A DNA stretch of 64,000 bases from Heliocidaris tuberculata (taxonomy: Eukaryota > Echinodermata > Echinoidea > Camarodonta > Echinometridae): NCBI GenBank assembly GCA_025618425.1, contig CM046833.1:9063429-9127428 (forward strand), given 5' to 3'. Numbering within the stretch: the first letter of the stretch is position 1; every line of letters begins with the position of its first letter. The translations under genes were made by a program, and so were the position numbers. Positions 23,701 through 36,054 of this stretch are shown here, in pieces. The notes under the pieces are model-generated. The model saw nothing but the letters and a program-made list of their open reading frames with translations. It did no database searches and was not told the DNA's origin.

Positions 23701-26700
23701 ATCCTTGCATCTGATTGGCTGAGAGCAAATTTGTCAGTAAAAATCACTGACAAAATGCTTGATGAAACGCTCCCCAGGTCATCAGGTCATCGTGACGTCA
23801 TCCAGGTGCCATTTTGTGAAAATTTCATGAAGATCAAGTCAATGTCATATCTCAAAAACGGAAGGTCATTTTTCATTCATATTTTGCATGGTTAAGGTCA
23901 AGGTCATTCTGATCACTGTCAAGTCATTAAACGCGTACGTCCGCGGGCCAGTGCGTGCGCAAAAATGAAAAATGCTCCAAATCATCTCAAATTCATTTTG
24001 CACACGTTTCAGGCCATTTTAAGCATTTCAAAAAATTCCGCGCGTAGAGAACATAGAAACGCCGTTTTTTCGCATGGTTTGGGTTCCTGATATTATTCTT
24101 TACAATTTCCAGCCATTGACAGTCATTCTCGACGTTCCATAATGGCACACACGCACGTCAAACTTTCAAATTCGCGCGCGCGCCAATGGGCAATATAATG
24201 TAAAAAGTGGTAAAAAACATGCCTATCTAGAATCCGCCATAGCTCTTCAGAATGAACCGGTACCCCCAAATTTTATTACATATTCTGAAAGCCTGTTAGT
24301 TGTAGATTTCAATTCATGCATAATTTTGGCCGATCGCATTTTGTGACGTCATCATATTTGCATATGAACTCAAAAAATCGATATTGAAAGAAATGATGTC
24401 ATAATTGTTGTATTCATTTGACTATATTTCAATAATTGGTTGCCGATTTTCTTCCAAATTTTGATATGTTGTAGCTGAGAAAAATTCTCTACAAGATCAG
24501 TTGCACCATTTTTCATTTCGACAAAGGCATCATGGCATATTTTTGCGATTAAAGGAGGCATATCAATTTTTCACATTTTGCGTGTATTCTCTGTGGGACA
24601 CGACTTTTTCTCAAATCTTGATTCTACATTCCTGTCTTCTTTGAGCAGTATCTCTGTAATTTGAACTAATTTCTGCTCAATTTGTGGGACACGACTTTTT
24701 GTCAAATCTTGATTCTACATTCCTGTCTTCTTTGAGCAGTATCTCTGTAATTTGAACTAATTTCTGCTCAATTTTCTTCCAAATTTTAGCATGTTATAGC
24801 TGAGACTATAAGCTTTCACGAGTGTGCCCTCCAATTTTCGACCAAATGTCAGGATCATACCCATTTTTTAACTACAAAATGTGATTTCAGAATCCTGTAT
24901 TTCATTTACGTGTTATCTCTATTGGCAATATTTTGGTCCATTGGTAAAGCCCTTGCCTCCCATTCTGGCAACCCCGGTTGATTCCCGGTGGGTCCATTTT
25001 TTTTTTTTTTTTTGCCTTTCATTTTACCATCTTCTTCAACTATTATAACATATATGTACCATCACAAACAATGTAATAAACTGCCTAATTTTGCGTGTTA
25101 TGTCTATTGGAAAGTAGTGTGCAGTAGTTTGTGTACAATCTGATTCCCTGTCGTGTATTAAAGCTAAGGGGATAGTCTCCCACATGTCCTGCAATATCAA
25201 ATTGTCCAGTTCGTTATCATGATTTCTCAAAATCGGCTTTAATAGTCAATTTTCTTCATATTTTCGTTTATAGTCATCAGTCCTAATAAGGTCAAGTTCT
25301 CACATCTTTTTCAAGGTCATGAGTTTATTGTGACGTCATCCAGGCGCCACTTTGTGAAAATCAACTTCTGGTCATATCTTCATAACGAAATGTCATTTCT
25401 CTTTCATATTTGGCATGGTTTAGGTCACTGTCATTCCAGTCAAGGTCATTTTGTTAAACGCGTGCGTACGCACGACTGTGCGTGCGCAAAATTTAGAAAT
25501 GATCCAAATCCTCCCAAATTCATTTTGCACGCGTTTTATGCCATTTCAAGCACTTTTCAAAAAATCGCCCATAAAATTGAACCTGAAGGGGCGCTATGCC
25601 ACTTAGGTTATCGTGGTTATTGTCATCATTATTGTTGTCATTATGATCATATGTTATCAATATATCATTATCGTCATTGTCATCACTATATGACCATCTT
25701 ATCATCATTGTCGTCAACATTATGATTATTAGCTTGCAGAAATATTATCACATATCTCACAAAGCAATTTGCTACAGGGACAGACAGACCACCTAATTCG
25801 TCTTCAGTGACGAAGTAAATTTCTAGTTAGGTGGTCTGTCATCTTTGACAGATCACCTCTTAATTTCGTCAGAATTTTCTTTCTTCTTCTTTTTCTCTTT
25901 ATTTGTCGACATTTTTTGTGCAGTCCAAATCTCAGAATTGGCTGAGTCATTTTTTGTCAAATTTTCATCAATCATCAATCTTAATAAGATCTCGGTTCTC
26001 CAGTCATTTCCAAGTTCATCAGGTCATCATGACGTCATCAAGGCGCCATTTTGTAAAAATCGTGTCATCATCATATCTTCATAACGGAATGTCATTTTTC
26101 TTTCACATTTGGCATGATGAATATTCAAATCAGTCCAAATAATTCCATCTATTAAGACGCGCGCGTACGCGTACGTCCGCGCGTCAGTGCGCGCGCAAAA
26201 TTTAAAAATGCTCAAAATCGGCTCAAAATCATTTTGCACACGTTTCAGGCCATTTTAAGCATTTCAAAAATTTCCGCGCGTAAGCGCCCGCGCGCGCGTT
26301 TTGCGCGCCCGCAAGTCCTAAATAACGTAAAAACGCCGTTTTTTCACTTGATTTGTAATCCTTAGACTTTTCTTGACCATCTCCATCAATAGAATCAATT
26401 ACAACTGACGATAAGGTCGTACGCGCGGGTCAAAGTTCAAAATCCGTGCGCGCGTCCAAGGGGGCTTATAACGTAAAAACGGCCAAAAACATGCCTATAC
26501 AAAATTCATTGTAGCTCTTTAAATAGTCCGTTGACCCCCAATTTTTTTTTCATATTTGAATAGTGTATGAAGTGTACATGTAGATATAATTTTATATCTC
26601 ATTTGACCCTCAATTAATATGACGTCATTAAAATGGCGTCTGAACTCAAAATTTCATTTTTTCAATTATTACGTCATATTTTTTTCCTTTAATCAAGACT

Positions 26701-29700
26701 ATCTCGCTTATTGTTGGTTGATTTTCGCCGAAATTTTGATATGTTGTAGCTGAGATCATTCTCTATAAGTTTTGGCGCCACGGATTTTCATTTTGACAGC
26801 GGCATCATTGTCTAATTTTTCGATGAATGGTGCCATGTCAATTTTTTTACATTTTACGTGTATTCTCTATGGGACATGAACTTTTCTTAATTCTTGATTC
26901 TGCATTCCCGTCTTCTTTGAGCAACAGCTCCGTTATTTCTGCTCGATTTTAGCCCAGCTTCGAGTATGTTGTAGCTGAGAAAATTCCCTATCTTAAGTGT
27001 GCTATTTACTTTTTAATCAGATGTCGGGAACATATCGAAATTTTAACTGGAAGATAGGATAAGAGAATCCCATTTTCCGTCTACGTGTTATGTCTATGGG
27101 CGAACTTATAGTTACATGCTTAAGGTCCCCGGTTCCAGTCCAGGCAGGAGCGGGTTGATCTTTTTTTTTTTTTTTTTTTTTTTTTGCTTCTTTTGAACTT
27201 TCATTTTACCATCTGCTAGGACTAGTGATACATATTCAATGACAAATATGTTACGAACTGCTTTATTTTGCCTGTTATATCTAATGAATTGCAGTGTACA
27301 TTACTTTTTATGTACAACCCTAAAATCAAATTTTACATATGAACGTGTACTGAAGATACGTAGTAACTATGTATGATACTGGAACATCAAGTCGTCTTGT
27401 TTCTATGATGCTAGTCTCCTTTTCAGACCTTTTTGGAGTTCATCAGGTCATCGTGAGGTCATCAAGGCGCTACTTTGTGAAAAATAACGTGATTAGGTGC
27501 TATATTCCTTATAGAAATTGCCACAGGGACAGACCACCTAATTCGTCTTCAGTGACGAATTAAATTTCTAGTTATTATTATTATTCCTGTTGCAAACAAT
27601 AGACCTCGAAAAAAGTACCTTTCATGCATTATAGAAAAGTATACACACGTACATATATGTAGTAGGCCTACAAAGCAAGGCCCTATTTGTGTATGTATGT
27701 TATTCTGTGCTTGCAAAGTGTACTTGCCTGCCTGCAACATTATAAGTAACCCCTAGATCTATAAATTGGCGGGTTATTTACAGCTTGTACATATGTACAT
27801 GTACATGAACCATAGTGTATGTTGTGGGTGGGCAGAGTATGGAAAGATCCACTATCGTTAGCAAGAACATGTACATGTAGGTCTACATACATTAGAGTAT
27901 CAAAAAATTTGTTTAAACTGCGAAGACAAGTTCTTTGATATTTGTACCTATTTTACTGTAATAAGTGTGACCTACCAACTGGTACAGTACTTTTGGAAAG
28001 TGAGAAACAATTACATGTATTAGGCTAAATAACATTAATTCCTAATTTCCTCTCCTCTCCTCCATTGTCTTTCAGCCAGCATCATCTTATATTTTTATTT
28101 TGAAATGAATGGAATTAAAAGGATCTGAGGACATCTAATGTAGGCAGCGAGGTAGAGTGTAACAAAAACCATGAATACACCTACAGGTATTATGCCATTT
28201 CATTTTGTTTTGAGCCTCTCTAATAAAATGAAGATTTAAAAAAAAAAAATCAACCCAGTAGCATTCGTATGATACAGAAGAAATGTATTGATCTGATGAA
28301 AAGGCGCTCTGTAAATGAAATTTATTATTATCAAAATAACATGGAACCTACACCTCATTCTCAAATGATCAGGACAAAAAATTAATAATCAATTTTACTT
28401 GGCCTGACATACTCGTATATGTACATGTACATTGTACATGTACATGTCCCAGAGAAAGAGTGTGTGTTGTCCATCTTTTAGTTGCACTTTCCCCCGTATT
28501 AATTCAGGGCAGTGGTTTAGCCAGCCGGGCGTCTGGGCGTCTTTTGGACGCCCATTTCTTCTGGAAGACGCCCAGCAAAATTTGCAAGACGCCTTGATCA
28601 AAATCATTTGATGGACGCCCTTTTAATAGTTACAGATCAATTTGCAAGACGCCTTTTAAAAATCATTTGATGGACGCCCTTTCAGTTTTTGTAAAGATGT
28701 TTTGTATTCACGATAATTTATATCCTCGGCTTCTCAGCAGAAGTCGAAGTCGCAAACGCTCCCGCAAACAAGTACCGTACGTGCGTACGGGTCTAGGCTG
28801 TAGCTACTTAGTCTTTGCGCGACACCTTTTGTGAAAATTTTCTTTCCGAAACGCATTATCACTGTTACAATGAGAGGTCTAAAAATTATCATCATCCGTG
28901 TGAGACTATCGCTAGATCTACGACCGGATACACCACACAGAGAAATTGTTCCTTACCACATTAAGTCCATAGTCACCTCAAAAAATCAATCTGTAAAGCC
29001 AAAGCCTGCCTCAAAAATACGGAATTAGTGCCATTTTTTAAAGTCACGCGACGCTTAAGTCGCGTTGTTAGGAACAGAGTCACCGAAAACGCGCTAAAAC
29101 TCAAATCGGTGGATTTATGACGGGGTTTTCTACTTATCGCGCGCGAGATTGATGCTCATCAAGTGAAATGGTATCCGCAAAAAACAAATTGGAAAAGAAA
29201 AATCGCCCGGAACTGTGCGCATTCAGTGTATTTATGTACGTACGTACATATACGCAGTGGCGGATTTAGGGGGGGGGCAATCCCGGCCCGTGCCCCCCCC
29301 CCCGTTTGAGGGAAAACAATGCATTGTCCCCCCCCCCCTATTTGCGATTGTGCCCCCCCCCCTTTTCGACCAGGAAACCTTTTTTTTTTATGGAGGGGAA
29401 CTGGACCCCATAACACCCCCCCCCCCCCCCCCCCCCCCCCCCCCACTGAGCGACTTTTGGAGAGCTGGCGAAAAAAAAAATTTTGGTCAACATTGGTACA
29501 GTGTTAACTTGGTGGTAAAGTAATACTTACATTAATACATGTACATGTATAATGAAAACTTACATTCATGTAGGGGAAAACAAATCAGAACTTCAACATG
29601 TTTTTACCTTAAACACTGAGGGGATAATTCCAGCAAGCTAGGAGTAAACAAGCAAGGAAACAGTGTCTTTTTAGATAGAAATAATGAAAAATTTCCAGCG

Positions 29701-32700
29701 GGGCTAATCACCTTTAGCCCCCGCTTATTTTTTTTCACTGACATGTACATGTACATGTAGGGAAAGTGCACACTGGCAACAAGTTGTTCTTACTCTTACT
29801 GTGCTAGTCGATGGCAAGCTCCCCTCAGATCTCGGCCGCGACATGACTCAGTGCACTGCAAAATTGCCTAAAGAACACAAGTCTATCGTTCTTTTTACGT
29901 AAATTATTATTTCTTCTTTTGATATAATTTATGCAAATTATATGAATAAATATTCATTTCGATTGATAATCAAGTAAAGAAAGGCCTTGGAGATAATAAG
30001 TTTAATGCAAGAAGTTCTACCTTAACATTGATATTACATACATATTTATAAGAAAAAAAAATTGAAAGTGATTTTGATTCTTACGTATTCTATTGTTCAG
30101 GAATTTCTGTTCTAAAGTTGTTTGTCCACTTTAATTTGTCTATTGCTGTTATTACATGTAAGTCTCCAGTTTCAGTGTGTTATCTGAACCAATATCTTAC
30201 TAGAATAGATGATAATTACAGCTTAACTTAAAAGATATTATAGGTGATAAAGGAGGAACATGAGGAAATGCAGTTTCCTGTTTGTTTTTTACACAAAACT
30301 CAGAAATTCTCCATTTTCGGGCTGATTTGAGGTCACAAAAGGTCACGTGACACGGTAATGGTTTGACAGATTTTCGTAAGCTCGGCGTCAAAAGATGCGC
30401 AAGACTTGAATTTTAAAAGTCAGAAAGTGGCATGGTGTAAAATGGAGCAGTTGGAAATTTGCCGTGGAATTTGTCTAGGGGAAGCCTTGAAGGCCCCCCC
30501 CCCCCCTCACAGTGCAGTCTTAGTGATAATGAACTTAAATTAACAACTCATTCCCCCCTGTAATTTCTTTACTAGTAATTTCATAAGGATCTACATACAC
30601 GTGTGCCTCAGATACATGTATACATATACATGTACATGTATAATTGGACAAAATACATGTAAGTTTTACAAATTTATCCCTTTTCCCCTTCTGTGAAAAA
30701 AGATCCATTTCTTCATCAACAACCATGAAAATGGTTGTTGGTGCCCTGAAAATGATTTTAAATTGTGGAGAGGAGAGAGAAAGAGTGAGGAAGAGAAGAG
30801 AAATTGAGTCTCAGTGATAATGAACTTAAATTAACAACTCATTTCTCCCTGTAATTGATCCATTTCCCCTTCCCTCAGTGTTCGTGAGTCGAGCTGCTTC
30901 TACAAGTTTCAATGTAGCCCTATTTTTAGCATTACACATGTAAGTACTCAGAGAGAGAGAGAAAGAGAAAGAAAAAGAGAAGATACATGTATACATCTAT
31001 GTAGAAAGCTTTCCTCGCTTACATGTATCCTGTATGTACATGAACATGTACATGTACATTACAATGTACAAAACATGTCCGGTGTACTTTTTAAAACATC
31101 ATTCCAGTTTTTATACAAAGTTCTAGCTATAGCAAAGAAATATACTGCACATTAGGAGTGGGGAACATTTTACATACATGTACATGTACAGTGTGGCTTG
31201 TGAAAGGTCAAATAGAACTCTGGTTTATTGACAGAAGTGTATTTTAATGAAGTTTGCATATTGATAATTCATGTAATGTACATATTTACATTTCTTGGGG
31301 GAGGGGCTTGTTAGAAAGTTTTCAAGGAAAAATGCTGTGCAGGAAAAAATGAAAATATTTGTAACATTTCTTTGGCTTGAAATTTATGTGAAATTTTTGA
31401 GAACCAACCCTTTAATGATTGCTTTTTTTTTTACATGTAGCTTGCTTGTGGGAAAATGTTTGAAGTGGCTCATAGATGAACAATTTCGCCTTATAGTTCT
31501 TTCTTTGTACCCTGCCTGAAACAATAGTCAAGTTCACACGATGGGAGCTAAACTTTCAGTTTCGTTTGTAGTTTCAAAACTTCCAAGTTAACTTGAAATT
31601 GTATGTAAATCTTGTAGTTCCAGACCATATGAACAGACTCGTAGTACTACTTAGTTCTAGAACCACAAGCGAGCTTGTGGTTACTGCTGAAACCATGAGC
31701 AGTGGGTGGTCCTCCATCGCAGTTTCGGACCATGTGAACGGAATAAACTTTAAGTTTCGTAAGCTTGTGGTTAACGATGACTTCGCTGTTCATGTTAAAC
31801 TTCCAGGTCGTACCCTTCGCGCAAATTATGAGCGCAGGATCTGTATGTGTACTGTACATGCAATCGGTAACTTACTTTCGGGGTTAACCATGACGATCGC
31901 TCGGCTTGTAGTTTCAGCTCATTGTTTAGAGCTCGTGTGAACCCTCTTTGCAGTCAGTGAGTCGTGGTTTCTTTAACTTAAATTTTCGCTAACTTAAAGT
32001 TTTGAAACCACAAGTCCCGTATTAACGTAGCTACATGTAATCACTGAGGGACTAGGTTGGTGTTTAAACTTCTTAAGACAGGATGCTGGTATTATTGTTC
32101 CCCCTTAGCCAATCATGTCAAGTCATGTGGGACGGGCCTCGTGGGGTGACGTGCACCCCCCATGACTGGGTGCAGTGTGACCCCCCTGTCGCCCCAGATG
32201 CTGTCCCCGTTGCCAGCATGCGTGTACTCTACATGTATGGACATGTACCAAGGAGTTAATCACAGTTCTGTGATAACTCCTTGCATGTACATTGACCTTG
32301 TAAAGTTGAGGAGAAATACATGTACACACAAATTTCTTTGAATGCTTTTTAAGAGAACAGTGGAATCTCTGACTTTATAAAGAGCACTGTTCTTTATTTT
32401 AAAAACTCATTATAACAAGGTAATTTTATTGGTCCCACTTCTGTATTCCATACATGTACCTGCCAACTGTCCCTATTTAACAGGGACAATCCCGATTTTT
32501 GGTAAAAGAAAGAGCCACTTCTACCACTGTGTCCCTATTTTTGCAAAGATCTGTGTGTAGTATATATAGGAAACTCAGAAATGTCCTTATTTTCGGGGTA
32601 ACCTCGCTAGTCATAAGGACTGCTATTCATAAGGACCACTTATTCATAAGGACCGCTATCCATAACGCGTGACTAAATGAATAGCGGTTTTGTACGAATA

Positions 32701-35700
32701 GTGGTCCTTCTGAATAGTGAGCAAACCATAGACAAATTTCCTTGCTATCCATTAGGACATCCATTCATAAGGAGTCAGGACCACTATTCATAACTACTCA
32801 TAAGGACCGCTATTCATAGCGCGTGTTAAATGAATAGCGTTTTTCTATGAATAGCAGTTCCTATGAATAGCGAGCGGACCCGCTATTTTCACCCTCTGCC
32901 TTGTCATTTGTCCCTATTTCTTGGTCTTCAGGGTTGGCAGCCTGATGGCAGGTCTGGTATTCTATTGTTTTTTAGCCCTGGTACATGTATAACAAGGTGA
33001 ACTTGATATAAAGAGGTATTTTTCTTGGTCTCAAGGAGTTTGTTACATGTACACTGTACGTATAATGAGGTTCCACTGTACTATTTTACAAATGTACAGT
33101 GTACAAACGTACTGTGTATACAGTAGAAGCGAAATTAGATAATGGTTGGATTTGCAAGTTGCATTGTACATGTACATGTAGGTCATGTACATGTTCATGT
33201 CAGTAAAAAAAAGCAGCACATCATGCATTACAGTGAATTTTTAAATTATTTTTTCTACAATTCAATTTTACATAGTACGTGGCACTTTAACCCTTTCAAG
33301 GCAATTGACCACATTTTGTGGTTTGGCTCAATAACTTTTGATTCAGAGCTCTAAAAAATATACCAGATGCACGAGTAGAAAGAGCAAAATTTTCTGCACA
33401 CACAATGTCCATTTTTATTGCATGACCATATTGCGTTTGATGCCAGGAATTTTAAAAACAATAAGCTTTGAGATCCTTAAATTGGTAACACATTGAGAGG
33501 TTCAAAATCATTGTTTTTTCATCAGAATTGGCAATTTCTTTCAACTATTCAACAAATTCCTAACCATGTTCGTTTTCAAAGACATTACACCTTATTAAAA
33601 CCATGTAGCACTAAAACAAAAATATTATTGTTGCCAATTTGAAGAACAAAATGTGATCAATTTAGCCCTTAAGTAATTACAAAGCATTTATTGAGAGTGA
33701 GACCAGTATGGAAATAACAGGGTATTTGTGGTATTGGAAAATTTTGCCCTCTTACGTACATGTATTTCTCTCCTTCAAAAGTAAAAAGTGAAATATTGCG
33801 AATTATGTGAAAGTGTGTATCAATTTCATGCACATGTAGTTCCGCAAATCCAAGCTTGACAAAAAAGAAGTTGGTAAACCGAAACTATGAAAAGTAACAA
33901 GAAAATCCAGAGTTTCAAGGAGATGGTTATTGAGAAAGCAAGAATTTAAATTTTCTGTTTGGCAACTTAATCTTCTACATGTATAAGCCTGTCAGTAAGT
34001 AAAAAATGGTTACATAATATTATTTTCATTCAGTTGTTAAAGGTGTTTGACATAGATCTATCAACAAATTGTAAAATCCTAGGACCTTTTTTGGGGTCCG
34101 ACAGTCCCCAATTCAGAATGGTCAAGCATCACCACTTGAAGGGGAGGGGGGGGGGGGGGGAGGGAAGAGAAACTGGAGAAAAGAGAGGGGCAATGAGATG
34201 GAGTTTACATAAAGTAGAACAGGAAATTCCTTAAAAAAGAAATCCTACCTTCATGGTGAGTTGTTCTGAAAGAAAGAGGAAAAAAGCACAGAAGCAGATT
34301 GTCGACAGTTTGAACGAAATCGAACAAGCCATAAAGAAGTTATGAATTTTAGAAAGTTGTAATCACTATGCATACATGTATATGGGAAAATTGGCTGTAT
34401 CGGTAAAGTTTGATCCAATACACAAAATGACTGAAATGTCATTTTTTTTAAAATGTCAACTCAGTATTAAAGATCTTTTTCTTTCTTGAGGACCTACACG
34501 TACATGTATAACAACAATCATGCTTTATACTACATGTACACGTACGTGTACACTGTACAGTATATTGGGAGTACTGCCCCCGAGGGAAAAGGCACATCTT
34601 AGGGGAAAAAAATATAAATTAATGATATTTTAGTGTACCGGGAGAGTTGACTAGTCTACAAGCAGAGACCCTAAACTACTGGTCGTACAGCTATAGTACA
34701 GGGCCTGTGGTAGTCTTACATTGCAGACACATTTTTACAACTGACCAGGGTTTGTGCCTGCAAACTGTTAAGAGTTGACCACTGCTACATTGTATGTCAC
34801 AATCGACTCACCAAATTGCCAATTTTAGATTAGCATACATGTAGGTTTGGTGATCTCATTTTTCAAACATTCATAATTTTCTTATTCCTTGTCCAATTTC
34901 TTTCAAATTTTCACCGTCCCGTTTTTCTTATTTTTCTGCTTTCTCACAAATCATCTCATTACCAAGGCTGGATTGCCCTTTAAATTGTCCCCAAAGAAAT
35001 TATGACCAGTCTCATGATCTGCATGTATCTTCTGGCTGCCGATCAGAAGGAAAACTGGGATTAAACAATTGATTATCGTCCTTGTCCCATGGCTTAATGT
35101 CTGCCTTATTAGCACTTACATGTACTGTCGAGGATCTACTATGCAGACAGTTTTTCAGTCAAAGGGACAATTTTCCCTCGACTTCTTTCCTCAGCCGATG
35201 CTGCCCGACATCCATTCATTCATAAATAGTCGTAGTAGAACACCTCATGTCCGTCTGGCATGCGCTTAGGTCACATGACTATGGCTAACTTTCCGAGACT
35301 TTTTCCCCCCTCTCCTTTTTCCCCCACCACCATTCCTTCCATCGTTTGCAATTTTTTTCCCATCATACTTTGTGACATTGCAAAAGAGCACTCTCTCTTT
35401 AAACATCAAGGCAAATACTATTTTAAGGGCAAATGGATATTCATTTCTTTTGAGTGGTTATGTTCTTGATTGTGTTGTACATACATGTATAAGCAACATT
35501 GCAGATGGAATAATCGTGGAATTTCATGTTCTCAAGATCTGGATTTTTATTGGGATTATCTGTCTTCATGACTGACTCTTTGCTAGATTTGGTTGGTAAT
35601 AAAGTACTGTACATGTCTGCATAATGGCCAAAGCTGTGTCCATGGATATTGAACACATTCGGTGAGAGTGCCCTCTTCTTCTCAATTTAACCGTTTCAGG

Positions 35701-36023
35701 TCAGGAATTATTCAAGGGCTAAATTAATCACATTTTGTTCTTCAAATTGGCAACAGTAATATTTCTCTTTTAGTTCTACATGCTTCCAATAAGGTTAACA
35801 TCTTTGAAAACAATGCATGGTTAGGAATTTTGTCGAAAAGCTTTAAAAGTTGCAAGTTTTGAAAAAAAAAAACAGTGATTTTGAACCTGTCAATGATTTA
35901 GTCCTTGAAATGCACTGTGCGCTGATTACGGCAGCCGGAGCTAAAGCCAGGGTAATTTCCAAACCCTTTGGAAGCGCATAGGGACGATATATCATAATGT
36001 GATATGCGCCATACAAGAACGGC

Positions 36024-36054
<31 letters not shown>

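Larger units (their letters stand above)
23442..25826 (+). mobile_element. Non-autonomous Helentron/Helitron2-like element, copy 1
   Basis: It starts AGGTGGTCTGTC (23442-23453). The reverse complement GACAGACCACCT lies near but not at the 3' end (25783-25794). A TTCGTC/GACGAA hairpin follows (25797-25814), then CTAG at 25823-25826 before TT. Asymmetric terminal repeats, a 3' hairpin and insertion between T and T are the signs of the Helentron branch. No Rep/helicase frame is present. The interior has GC-rich stretches (GCGCGC), TGACGTCAT and a tRNA-like segment. Confidence 0.6.

Noticed and set aside
25330..25725. 131-codon open frame on the plus strand
   Set aside because: It lies inside the Helentron-like repeat and reads through low-complexity ATC/ATT sequence; no domain seen.
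31593..31940. 115-codon open frame on the plus strand
   Set aside because: It lies wholly inside a TIR element; the related copy at 44,268 does not keep the frame.
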